A stretch of DNA of 64,000 bases from JAFDYH01 sp049840875 (GTDB taxonomy: Bacteria; Bacteroidota; Bacteroidia; Chitinophagales; Chitinophagaceae), in NCBI GenBank assembly GCA_049840875.1, contig JASGJE010000014.1:1-64000 (forward strand). Direction: 5' to 3'. The position numbers and the translations under genes are program-made. This document shows positions 53,655 to 62,160 of the stretch, one piece after another. Numbering within the stretch: position 1 is the stretch's first letter; the number at the start of each line of letters is the position of its first letter. The notes under the pieces were generated by a model. That model searched no databases, was not told where the DNA came from, and saw only the letters and a program-made list of their open reading frames with translations.

Positions 53655-53862
53655 GATTTATTAATTATTCCGTCAATATCATTTTTATTAACGGCGGCAA
53701 TATAAACCCGCAGTATTACCGTATTGTTATGTTAGCAAGAATAAAATCATTCTTTTTGAATCTTTTATTCAAAAAATATGTGTCGCATTGTCGGGCATAA
53801 TATTCGCTTAACGGTGTGGTAACATTCAGCAGATAGTTTTACGCCGCAATCACATTCTATCC

Positions 53863-55023
53863 ATGATCAGCAGTATTATTTTATCGTGCATCATTGCGCA
53901 AACACTTATTGCAATTTACCTGGTTAGCATACTGAAACTTAAAACTGATTTTGAGAAAACATTAAATGCCATATTAGTTATTTTGTTTTTTCACCTCGGT
54001 ACAAAATTTTTTATTCTTGTTATTTTAAAAAACAAGTTTCTGTATGAGAACAACGCTTCAGGTTTTGGTCTGTCTTACGGGCCGTTATTGTATATAGCTA
54101 CCCGCATCTTTGATCGAAAGCCCTTGGCGATCCGTGCTATTATTTATCACATGATGCCATTCGTTCTATGTACGCTGATATATTTTGTGAATGGGGCAGG
54201 CTATTTATTTCATACCATTTCTGCTGACTTTATTAATAGCTACGCATTTATCTATCAGTGGTTTGTCGCCGTTTCATTGCTTGTTTATCCTGTACTATCT
54301 CTTATGCAACTAAGAAATTACGACGGTGCAAAAAATGAATCGTTGACCCTGCAATCGAATCTGCTGAAAAATATTTCTGTTGTAATGCTGATAGGGATTA
54401 TCAGTGGTTTGTCTGGCGCTCTGGTACATTATATAAGAACAGGCTTTCACGATTTTGATGTAAGACTTATACCCTATATTTCTTTGGCCGCCATACCTGT
54501 TTTGATTTTACGGTATAAAATGAAAGATCTTAATGCGCCAGTAGCAATTGCTTTGACGCAAATTGAACAGGTTCCGGCGTTTGTAAATGAATTATCGCAA
54601 CAAGACTTGTTGCCCGAGAAACGGTACAGGAAATCTGCACTCGACGAAGAAATGATGGACAAGTATGAACTTTCGCTTAATAAATTTATTCAGAAAACAA
54701 AGATTTACCTGGAACCAGAAATTTCATTAGAAGAATTGTCTGCTAAAAGTGGAATTCCCAAACACCATCTCACACAATTATTAAACGAGCGATTGCAAAA
54801 AAATTTCTACTCGTTTATCAACGAATACAGAATTGCTGAAGCAGTTGAGAAATTGAAAAACAGTAATGAGACGATTAATATCTTATCGCTGGCATATGAC
54901 TGTGGCTTTAATTCCAAATCTTCTTTCAATAATTACTTTAAGAAGGTAACTGGTTTTACACCTTCAGCTTATCGTAAGGAGCACAACCTGCAAAGCTTAA
55001 ATGAAGAATTAATAGTTTCCTGA
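53863..55023 (+). CDS. Membrane-bound AraC-family transcriptional regulator
   Basis: A 386-residue regulator with an N-terminal membrane domain of six to seven hydrophobic helices (residues 1-235) and a C-terminal AraC-type DNA-binding domain (about 275-375). The two helix-turn-helix units are ISLEELSAKSGIPKHHLTQLLNERLQKNFYSFINEYRIAEAVEKL and INILSLAYDCGFNSKSSFNNYFKKVTGFTPSAYR. The membrane part suggests sensing of an envelope or external signal. It is divergent from the phosphatase run and precedes a SusC/SusD pair by about 480 bases, so either could be its target. Confidence 0.9.
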   Translation: MISSIILSCIIAQTLIAIYLVSILKLKTDFEKTLNAILVILFFHLGTKFFILVILKNKFLYENNASGFGLSYGPLLYIATRIFDRKPLAIRAIIYHMMPFVLCTLIYFVNGAGYLFHTISADFINSYAFIYQWFVAVSLLVYPVLSLMQLRNYDGAKNESLTLQSNLLKNISVVMLIGIISGLSGALVHYIRTGFHDFDVRLIPYISLAAIPVLILRYKMKDLNAPVAIALTQIEQVPAFVNELSQQDLLPEKRYRKSALDEEMMDKYELSLNKFIQKTKIYLEPEISLEELSAKSGIPKHHLTQLLNERLQKNFYSFINEYRIAEAVEKLKNSNETINILSLAYDCGFNSKSSFNNYFKKVTGFTPSAYRKEHNLQSLNEELIVS

Positions 55024-55052
55024 TTTTTTTGATTTCTCCTACTCTCAGTTAC

Positions 55053-55141
55053 TTGAACCATACAAGGCATTTAAGAAATAGAATGATCTTTCTTTATCTT
55101 TCCTGCAAACCTTGTATATCTTATATGTCTTGTATGTTTCA
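55053..55141. repeat. ACATACAAGG-family inverted repeat (copy 2)
   Basis: TTGAACCATACAAGGCATTTAAG at the left (55053 on) faces CTTGTATATC, TTATATGTC and TTGTATGTTTCA at the right, imperfectly inverted. It is a degenerate relative of the perfect copy at 34903-34992. Confidence 0.65.
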
Positions 55142-55157
55142 GTCCTATTCCGGTTTT

Positions 55158-55262
55158 TTGAACCATAGGAGAAATACAAGGCATTTAAGAAATAAAAATG
55201 AAAATGATCTTCTCTATCTTTTATATGAACCTTGTATTTCTTGTATGCCTTATATGTTTCAA
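55158..55262. repeat. ACATACAAGG-family inverted repeat (copy 3)
   Basis: A tandem neighbour of copy 2 with GAACCATAGGAGAAATACAA at left and TTGTATTTC, TTGTATGCC and TTATATGTTTC at right. Together the two copies occupy half of the 480-base gap between the regulator and SusC genes; nothing else is recognised in that gap. Confidence 0.65.
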
Positions 55263-55502
55263 TCGAATCGATATCTATGCAGAAAGGAACTTTTCGACAA
55301 CCCATAACAGTTTGGTAATAATAAAGCAATAACTCCTTAATATTATCAAGTAGTTGATTTTCAATTTTCAAGATGAAGCTAATTGTCTTTGCCGTGTGGT
55401 AAAGACGAATTTGGTACTTCCCATGCGGCGCTGTCGGATTTATTTCTCTATGCTTTCACATTTGCGACTCAAGATTATTTCTTAAACAATCAACTGAAAC
55501 TA

Positions 55503-58500
55503 ATGAAAAAGAAATTGAGCCGCTTGCATGCGGTGTGTACATCGCTTGTGCTGCTTCTCATGTTTTCTGCAACCACCGTCTTTTCGCAGGAAAAGGTTGT
55601 TTCCGGTGTTGTAAAGAACAAAGATGGCGCAGGTATTTCAGGAGCAACGGTCCGGACATCAGGTTCGAATCGTGCAACTACAACTGACAATCTCGGAAAT
55701 TTTAAAATTCAATTAACTGCTGATGACCAATCTTTAAGCATAAGCTCTGTTGGTTTTATCGCAAAATCTTTTCCCCTCGCATCTAATCCCAATTTTATTT
55801 TTATCCTCGAAGATGATACCAAATCATTAACTGAAGTGGTAGTAACGGCATATGGTGTAAAGAAAGAAGCTAAACGTTTAGGTTATTCAGTGCAACAAGT
55901 GCAAGGCGCTGACCTGACAAAAGCAAGAGATGCAAATCCAATTAACTCGCTTGCAGGTAAAGTAGCTGGCTTAACGGTGGGTGCAAGTGCAGAGATGCTC
56001 GGTCGCCCCGAAATTGTGTTGCGTGGTAGTAAGGATTTGTTGTTTGTAGTAGATGGTGTACCTATCAATACAGATACATGGAATATAAGTCCTGATGATA
56101 TTGAATCTTATACTGTACTGAAAGCTGCAAACGCTGCAGCGTTATATGGTTTCCGTGGACAGAATGGCGCTATTGTAATTACTACCAAAAGAGGGAACCG
56201 TGCCGGCAAAGGCTGGCAGATCGATGTAAATACAAGCACATCATTTGAAAAAGGATTTCTCGCAGAACCTCAAGCGCAGAGTGAGTATGGTCGCGGCACT
56301 ACATTCAAATATAGCTATGGCGATCAATTGTATGATAACAGCCAGCGCTTACCGGAGTGGGGGCCACGTTTTGAAGGCCAGCCGGTAAAACAATATGATA
56401 GTCCTTATGATCCTGTGACAAAAATCAGGACAGCAACGCCATGGACTGCACGTGGTGCAGACAATTTTCACAAATTCATGGAAACAGGTATCATCAATAC
56501 CAACAACATTTCTTTATCCTCTGGTTCTGATCGTTCAGACATCAGGATCTCTTTGTCGAATATGAACCAGAAGGGCATGGCACCAAACACCAAATTGCAC
56601 AGCTATTCGCTGGCAGTGAATGCAGGATATAACATCACGCCAAGATTGAGAGCTGAAGCAAGTGTGAATCTGAATAAACAGTATTCACCCAACATCCCGG
56701 ATGTAAACTATGGACCAAACTCATACATCTACATGTTTAAAGTGTATGGTTCTGCGGATTATGATATCGATGATCTGAAGGATATCTATAAAGGGCCACA
56801 AGGTGTACCAGGTCTTATACCTTACGCACAGGAGTATGGTCGCGAAAACAGTGCGTGGTTTATTGCAAAAAAATGGTTGCGTTCTCATGACAAAACCGAT
56901 GTAAATGGTTATGTAAAACTCAGCTATAAATTCAGCAACGCATTAAGCCTTAGCGTACGCTCACAGGTTACAACGTGGACGCAATTGCGCACGGAGCAGG
57001 TGCCTGCGGGGATCAATCTTAACACATATACTCCATGGTATACCTTTGGATGGTATGGTGATTATCGCGAAGACCGCCGCAATCTGTTTGAAAATAACAA
57101 TGACCTGATTCTGAACTTCGATAAGAAATTTGGAAGATTTGCTGTAACAGCCTTAGTGGGTGGAAGCGATCGCACATTTATGTACAACTCACTTTTTGGA
57201 ACAACAAAAGCCCTGGCCGTTCCTAATGTATATGCACTCACCAACTCTACGGTACCTTATTCTTCTTATACCTGGGGTTCCAAAATGCAGGTGTACAGCG
57301 GATTCTATTCGTTTGATATCTCTTTTGATAAATACCTGACATTATCAAACACAGGAAGGGTGGATCATCTGTCAACATTACCAACTAACAACAACACATT
57401 TTTCTATCCTTCAGTTTCGTTGAGCACAGTATTGAGTGATTATGTCAATTTACCGAAAGCTATTTCCTTCTTAAAACTTCGTGCGTCATTCGCGGATGTG
57501 AAAGGGGGATTGACTACGCCAACTGCTCCTTCAGCTTTCTCTTTGATTACAGGCGCCAGTATCAATGGTGGATTACTTGGTTATGGAACGGACTTGTTGA
57601 GTTCATATGATGGCCCTAACTATGCCAATCAAAATGCATATAGTCTCGCGACTTATTATAATGGTACTCCTTCAATTGACTATGATGCGGCGGGTACTTT
57701 GGCGAATCAGAATATTAAACCTTTCGACGTAAAATCGTACGAAGGCGGTATCGAAATGAAGTTTTTGAAAAACCGTCTTGGTTTGGATGTAACTTATTTC
57801 ACTACTGAGAATGGACCAATCATTTTCCCATTGAGAATTGCTCCTTCTACAGGCTATACAGCTAAAAACCAAAACGCCCTGACAACTGAAAAGAAAGGTT
57901 TCGAAATTGCATTGTCTGGTTCACCGTTGAAAAGTGCAAAAGGATTGAATTGGGATATCCTTGTGAACTATGCAACGTACAGGGAAACGTTGAAAGATAT
58001 TTTTGAAGGTGAGAATGAAATATTGATCAACAATCATTATTACAAAAAAGGTGAAAGAGTTGATGCGATATATAGCGCCGGATTTGTAAGAGATGCAAAT
58101 AACAAAATAGTTTATAGCGGTGGTTTGCCCTTGAGAGCGCCATCAGATCCAAGAAATAATACCTTCCTCGGTTACGCCAATCCTGATTTCACATTTGGTA
58201 TCAACAACCGCTTTTCTTACCATTCATTCAATTTCAGTTTTCAGTTTGATGGAAGAATCGGTGGTAAAATCTATGACGAAGTTTATAAAGATGGTATGAA
58301 CGGTGGTACATCGATTGAAAGCGCTTCTGGTGCCTTCGGTGCAGCCCGCCTTGCAGAATGGCAAACAACTTCTCTTGGTACAGTAGCGCCAACAGCAAAA
58401 TACGTTGCCGATGGTGTAAAGATCACAAGTGGTACGCCGGTATATGCAAATGGCCAGATCACGAATATGAAGGACCTCCAGTTTGCACCAAATGATGTAG

Positions 58501-58823
58501 CAGTTACTGTACAGAATTTTATTTCTTCAGGTATCGGTAATGTAAACGAATACTGGATGACAGATCGTTCATTCGTAAAGCTGCGCGAAGTAACATTGGG
58601 TTACACATTGCCTGCAGCGATATTTTCAAAGAATAAAATCGTAAAAGGCGCTTCCTTCTCTCTTGTTGGAAGAAACTTATTGTATTGGTCGAAAAGAAAA
58701 GATATCGATCTGGATCAGTTCGCTTCAGGTTACAATGCATCTGACCGTTCATTGGGCAACGGTGGGTTATTGCAAAGTACAACAGCAAGAAGATTTGGCT
58801 TTAACGTAAATGTGAGTTTCTAA
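55503..58823 (+). CDS. SusC/RagA family TonB-linked outer-membrane protein
   Basis: A 1106-residue outer-membrane importer of SusC type. The signal peptide ends TVFSQ; a carboxypeptidase-regulatory-like domain follows (VVSGVVKNKDGAGISGATVRTSG), then the TonB box TEVVVTAYGVKKEAKRLGYSVQQV. The plug motif is PINSLAGKVAGLTV, and VVDGVPINTDTWNISPDDIESYTVLKAANAAALYGFRGQNGAIVITTK is diagnostic of SusC. The barrel ends GFNVNVSF. The start at 55503 is chosen over an in-frame ATG at 55383, which lacks an export signal. The SusD partner follows after 19 bases. Imported compound unknown; absence of glycoside hydrolases nearby argues against a polysaccharide locus. Confidence 0.95.
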   Translation: MKKKLSRLHAVCTSLVLLLMFSATTVFSQEKVVSGVVKNKDGAGISGATVRTSGSNRATTTDNLGNFKIQLTADDQSLSISSVGFIAKSFPLASNPNFIFILEDDTKSLTEVVVTAYGVKKEAKRLGYSVQQVQGADLTKARDANPINSLAGKVAGLTVGASAEMLGRPEIVLRGSKDLLFVVDGVPINTDTWNISPDDIESYTVLKAANAAALYGFRGQNGAIVITTKRGNRAGKGWQIDVNTSTSFEKGFLAEPQAQSEYGRGTTFKYSYGDQLYDNSQRLPEWGPRFEGQPVKQYDSPYDPVTKIRTATPWTARGADNFHKFMETGIINTNNISLSSGSDRSDIRISLSNMNQKGMAPNTKLHSYSLAVNAGYNITPRLRAEASVNLNKQYSPNIPDVNYGPNSYIYMFKVYGSADYDIDDLKDIYKGPQGVPGLIPYAQEYGRENSAWFIAKKWLRSHDKTDVNGYVKLSYKFSNALSLSVRSQVTTWTQLRTEQVPAGINLNTYTPWYTFGWYGDYREDRRNLFENNNDLILNFDKKFGRFAVTALVGGSDRTFMYNSLFGTTKALAVPNVYALTNSTVPYSSYTWGSKMQVYSGFYSFDISFDKYLTLSNTGRVDHLSTLPTNNNTFFYPSVSLSTVLSDYVNLPKAISFLKLRASFADVKGGLTTPTAPSAFSLITGASINGGLLGYGTDLLSSYDGPNYANQNAYSLATYYNGTPSIDYDAAGTLANQNIKPFDVKSYEGGIEMKFLKNRLGLDVTYFTTENGPIIFPLRIAPSTGYTAKNQNALTTEKKGFEIALSGSPLKSAKGLNWDILVNYATYRETLKDIFEGENEILINNHYYKKGERVDAIYSAGFVRDANNKIVYSGGLPLRAPSDPRNNTFLGYANPDFTFGINNRFSYHSFNFSFQFDGRIGGKIYDEVYKDGMNGGTSIESASGAFGAARLAEWQTTSLGTVAPTAKYVADGVKITSGTPVYANGQITNMKDLQFAPNDVAVTVQNFISSGIGNVNEYWMTDRSFVKLREVTLGYTLPAAIFSKNKIVKGASFSLVGRNLLYWSKRKDIDLDQFASGYNASDRSLGNGGLLQSTTARRFGFNVNVSF

Positions 58824-58842
58824 TTCTAAAAACAAAAAATTT

Positions 58843-60411
58843 ATGAAGTCGACAATTCAATATGCTTTCATTTGGTTATTAGCTACAATGATTGCTGTCA
58901 GCAGTTGCCAGAAAGGCGACCTGCTATCAAACCCGAATGTAGCGGCGGAAAATTCTACGGTTCCGGTTGCATTAATCTTCAATCACCTTGCCGCAAATAC
59001 ACTAAGAGAAGAAGAGCCTGTTATTTCAACAGTATATCGTTACAACCAGAATATTGTATCAAACTATTCGTATTATTTTGGTACGAACACGTATAACTGG
59101 TCTAACACAAATCAGACCTACGACATCATCCGGTATTGCGACAAACTGGATGAACAGGTAGAGAAGCAATATGCCGGTATTCCAAGTGTTTATCGGGCAC
59201 TGAGTAAGTTCTATAAAGCGTATGCTTTTATCTGGTTGACACAGCGTGTGGGCGATATTCCAATGTCACAGGCTGGTGATGAAAATAATCTCACACCGTC
59301 TTACGATAGCCAACATGATGTTTATAAGAATTCTCTTGCTTTGCTGGACACGGCAAATACAATTTTGGGCGGTCTGCCAGCCGGTGACGTAGTAAAAGGA
59401 GATATTTATGGATTGACCAATTTACAATGGCAAAAAGTAGTGAATACTTACAAACTGCGTGTTTTAATCAGCCTGAGTAAAAGAGCAGATGATAATGCTG
59501 ATTTAAATATCAAATCTCAGTTTGCGGCAATCGTAAGCGACGCTGCCAAATATCCTATTATGACGTCAAATGCTGACAATCTTTCCTACAAATACACAAC
59601 TGTAACACTTTATCCACCTAACCGTGCAGGATATGCGCCGTATAACAACTGTGAAAATATCAGTCAGACATTTTTAAACATCACTGCAGCCTACAGCGAT
59701 CCACGTGTATTTGCATTAACCATTCCGGCGCAAGCACAGATTACAGGTGGTAAACAACCAAGTGATTTTACAGCCTATGTCGGAGAAAACAATGCAAAAT
59801 CTCAAGGGTTGATGTCAAACTTTTCAACGGATGGTAAATATTCGAACCTGAATTATGTCCGGTACATGTCATCACCATCTGGCGCTAATGCTGAACCGTA
59901 CATTTTACTTGGTTATCCTGAACTTTGTTTTAATATTGCTGAAGCAGCTAACAGAGGATGGGTAACAGGAGTAACAGCTTCAGATTGGTATTACAAAGGA
60001 ATTGACGCTTCAATGGCCGTATATGGATTGACACAAGGCCAGACATTAACTATTAAAAGCGTTGATGGCAATACAACATACGGCACGGCTACAATTGATA
60101 TCAATGCTTTTAAAGCAAACGCAAATGTGGCATACAATGATGCGAATGGGCTGACACAAATTCTAACGCAGAAATATGTTGCCTTCTTTATGAACTCAGG
60201 ATTTGAATCTTATTATAACTGGCGAAGAACAGGTATTCCTGCGTTCAGCCAGGGAGATGTTGGTATCGGAACAGCCAACAACCAGATTCCTTTGCGTTGG
60301 CAATATCCTCAAGATGAGATTACATATAACAATGCGAATTATACAGCCGCAGTAAGTTCGCAATATGGCGGTAATGATGATGTGAATGCGAAAATGTGGC
60401 TGATCAAATAA
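58843..60411 (+). CDS. SusD/RagB family substrate-binding lipoprotein
   Basis: A 522-residue lipoprotein with lipobox AVSSC (Cys22), which caps the SusC channel and binds its substrate. The helical TPR-like core includes YDIIRYCDKLDEQVEKQYAGIPSVYRALSKFYKAYAFIWLTQRVGDIPMSQAGD, then LALLDTANTILGGLPAGDVVKGDIYGLTNLQWQKVVNTYKLRVLISLSKRADD. The late block YILLGYPELCFNIAEAANRGWV is conserved in the SusD-like_2 branch. It is 19 bases behind the susC-like gene and ends in a strong terminator. Confidence 0.93.
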   Translation: MKSTIQYAFIWLLATMIAVSSCQKGDLLSNPNVAAENSTVPVALIFNHLAANTLREEEPVISTVYRYNQNIVSNYSYYFGTNTYNWSNTNQTYDIIRYCDKLDEQVEKQYAGIPSVYRALSKFYKAYAFIWLTQRVGDIPMSQAGDENNLTPSYDSQHDVYKNSLALLDTANTILGGLPAGDVVKGDIYGLTNLQWQKVVNTYKLRVLISLSKRADDNADLNIKSQFAAIVSDAAKYPIMTSNADNLSYKYTTVTLYPPNRAGYAPYNNCENISQTFLNITAAYSDPRVFALTIPAQAQITGGKQPSDFTAYVGENNAKSQGLMSNFSTDGKYSNLNYVRYMSSPSGANAEPYILLGYPELCFNIAEAANRGWVTGVTASDWYYKGIDASMAVYGLTQGQTLTIKSVDGNTTYGTATIDINAFKANANVAYNDANGLTQILTQKYVAFFMNSGFESYYNWRRTGIPAFSQGDVGIGTANNQIPLRWQYPQDEITYNNANYTAAVSSQYGGNDDVNAKMWLIK

Positions 60412-60422
60412 TTTCTATTTTG

Positions 60423-60463
60423 AAAAGGTGGTAAACCTTATCGGGTTTACCACCTTTTATTTT
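60423..60463 (+). terminator. Strong intrinsic terminator of the SusC/SusD operon
   Basis: A perfect 15-base stem, AAAAGGTGGTAAACC (60423-60437) with GGTTTACCACCTTTT (60444-60458), with a six-base loop and following T-rich bases. The next gene starts three bases past it, so that gene needs its own promoter or read-through. Confidence 0.88.
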
Positions 60464-60465
60464 GT

Positions 60466-61047
60466 ATGAGACGAGAACCTCTTTATCACATCAGCGACAA
60501 CCCGAAGATTAAAGTTTTCGAACCGTTGCCCGCTACTTTTTACAATGGCCTACTTGGGCAGGATGTTGTTTGGGCAATAAGTGAAAAAATGCTGCACAAT
60601 TATCTTCTGCCGCGCAATTGTCCACGTGTCACTTTTTATGCCGGTCCCGACACAACCGAAGCAGATAAGCAAAAATTCTTCGGATCATCTACAGCTCATT
60701 ACGTTGTCGTCGTTGAATCTAAATGGTTGGTGCCGATTCAACGCGAGGTGTTGTATTGCTACGAATTTCCTACCACAGATTTCAAATCATTCGATGAATG
60801 TGCCGGTTATTATATCTCTCATAAATCGGTAACGCCTATAGCAGCAAAACCAATCTACAACCTGATGGAACATATGCTCCAGAGAAATGTAGAACTTCGT
60901 TTTATGCCTTCTATTGTTGCACTTGGAGAAGAAGTAAAAAAGTCTACACTCCAATTCTCATTGATCCGGATGAAAAATATTGATAACGAAACACTCATAG
61001 GCTCAAAATTGAATGGTCTGAATAGTCGCAACGAAAAATCGTTGTAA
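60466..61047 (+). CDS. DUF6886-like protein
   Basis: A 193-residue soluble protein. The opening REPLYHISDNPKIKVFEPLPA, then DVVWAISEKMLHNYLLPRNCPRVTFYAG, resembles the DUF6886 family, whose members share an RES/ADP-ribosyl-like look at the N-terminus but have no proven activity. The block VLYCYEFPTTDFKSFDECAGYYISHKSV follows. The start codon lies just past the SusD terminator. Its stop faces the adaptor gene 15 bases away. Confidence 0.68.
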   Translation: MRREPLYHISDNPKIKVFEPLPATFYNGLLGQDVVWAISEKMLHNYLLPRNCPRVTFYAGPDTTEADKQKFFGSSTAHYVVVVESKWLVPIQREVLYCYEFPTTDFKSFDECAGYYISHKSVTPIAAKPIYNLMEHMLQRNVELRFMPSIVALGEEVKKSTLQFSLIRMKNIDNETLIGSKLNGLNSRNEKSL

Positions 61048-61062
61048 ATAAGAATCTTGTTT

Positions 61063-62145
61063 TTAGTTCACAGTAATTCCTTGTTTGATTTCTTCATTTG
61101 GTTTAGCAATTATTTTTTCACCAGGTTGTAGCAGGCCACTTACTTCTACTTTATCAACTGTTTCATTACCCGTCGATACATCTACTATATAAGTTTTACC
61201 ATCGCGAACGGCGATCACGTATTTTCTTTCAGTTGAAGTAATAACGGCGGAACGGGGTACAGTTAAAGCACCGGTATCTGCTTTTGAATAAAGAAACACG
61301 TTTGCATACATACCCGGCGATAGTTTTCCGGTTTTATTGTTTACGTCTAATTCGATTCTTTCAGTCCGGTATTGCGCATTGATGTTTGCAGATTTTCTTG
61401 CTATGCTCGCTGTCATCTTTTTGCCAGGCAACGCAGTGAGATAATAACTTACAGTATCATTAATGTCCAGATTCATTGCGATTTTCTCAGGAATATCTGC
61501 CTGCAATCTCAGCTTATCTTCCTGCTTTAATTCAATCATTGGTTTGGCTGCTTTATCTGTTGGACTAACCAATGCGCCCGGGTGAATATTTCTTTCAGTA
61601 ATGACTCCATCAAAAGGCGCAATTACTTTCAAATAACTTAACAATGCCTGTTGCATTTGCCAGTTTGCTTTTTCTGCATTGCAAAGAGAACTATCAGAAA
61701 GCATTTTGGATTTTGCCGTTGACAGACTTAAAGGCGCAATAGCGCCGGATGTACGATTGGCACGATTGAGACGTTCATAATTATCTTTTGAAATAGCATA
61801 GTCCGAATTCGTTCTTTCATATTTCTCTTTAGCCTGAATAACTGCCTGCACTAATTCCGGAGCTTCCAGTTCCATTAATAATTGCCCCTTCTTTACTTTA
61901 GACCCGATATCAACGGAAACGGATTTTACATATCCATTTATCTTCGGAAAAATAAATACTTCCTGGTAGGCAGCGAGCTGTGCAGGAAGACTTATATATT
62001 GAGCCACGCCGGATTTTTCTGCCGTCGCTAATTCATAATGAGGTTTAGAAGGCTCAGCCGTCTTTTCAGCTTCGGCTTTTTTTTCACCGCATGCTTCAAA
62101 TAGTATTGACGATAAAAGCAAGATGCTGATCAATTGTATCTTCAT
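61063..62145 (-). CDS. RND efflux periplasmic adaptor (membrane fusion) lipoprotein
   Basis: A 360-residue adaptor that joins an RND permease to an outer-membrane channel. It has a lipobox (LFEAC, Cys19), a biotinyl-lipoyl motif split by a helical hairpin (EVFIFPKINGYVKSVSVDIGSKVKKGQLLMELEAPEL at ~61-97, and YLKVIAPFDGVITERNIHPGALV), a beta-barrel domain, and a C-terminal membrane-proximal domain (LTVPRSAVIT, KVEVSGLLQPGEKII). It follows the permease gene by 15 bases. No channel gene is in view. Confidence 0.93.
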   Translation of the reverse strand: MKIQLISILLLSSILFEACGEKKAEAEKTAEPSKPHYELATAEKSGVAQYISLPAQLAAYQEVFIFPKINGYVKSVSVDIGSKVKKGQLLMELEAPELVQAVIQAKEKYERTNSDYAISKDNYERLNRANRTSGAIAPLSLSTAKSKMLSDSSLCNAEKANWQMQQALLSYLKVIAPFDGVITERNIHPGALVSPTDKAAKPMIELKQEDKLRLQADIPEKIAMNLDINDTVSYYLTALPGKKMTASIARKSANINAQYRTERIELDVNNKTGKLSPGMYANVFLYSKADTGALTVPRSAVITSTERKYVIAVRDGKTYIVDVSTGNETVDKVEVSGLLQPGEKIIAKPNEEIKQGITVN

Positions 62146-62160
62146 AATTTTTTAATTGAA

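Noticed and set aside
55053..55262. CRISPR-like tandem repeat
   Set aside because: Only two imperfect, palindromic units of ~100 bases with similar interiors; no regular spacers and no cas genes.
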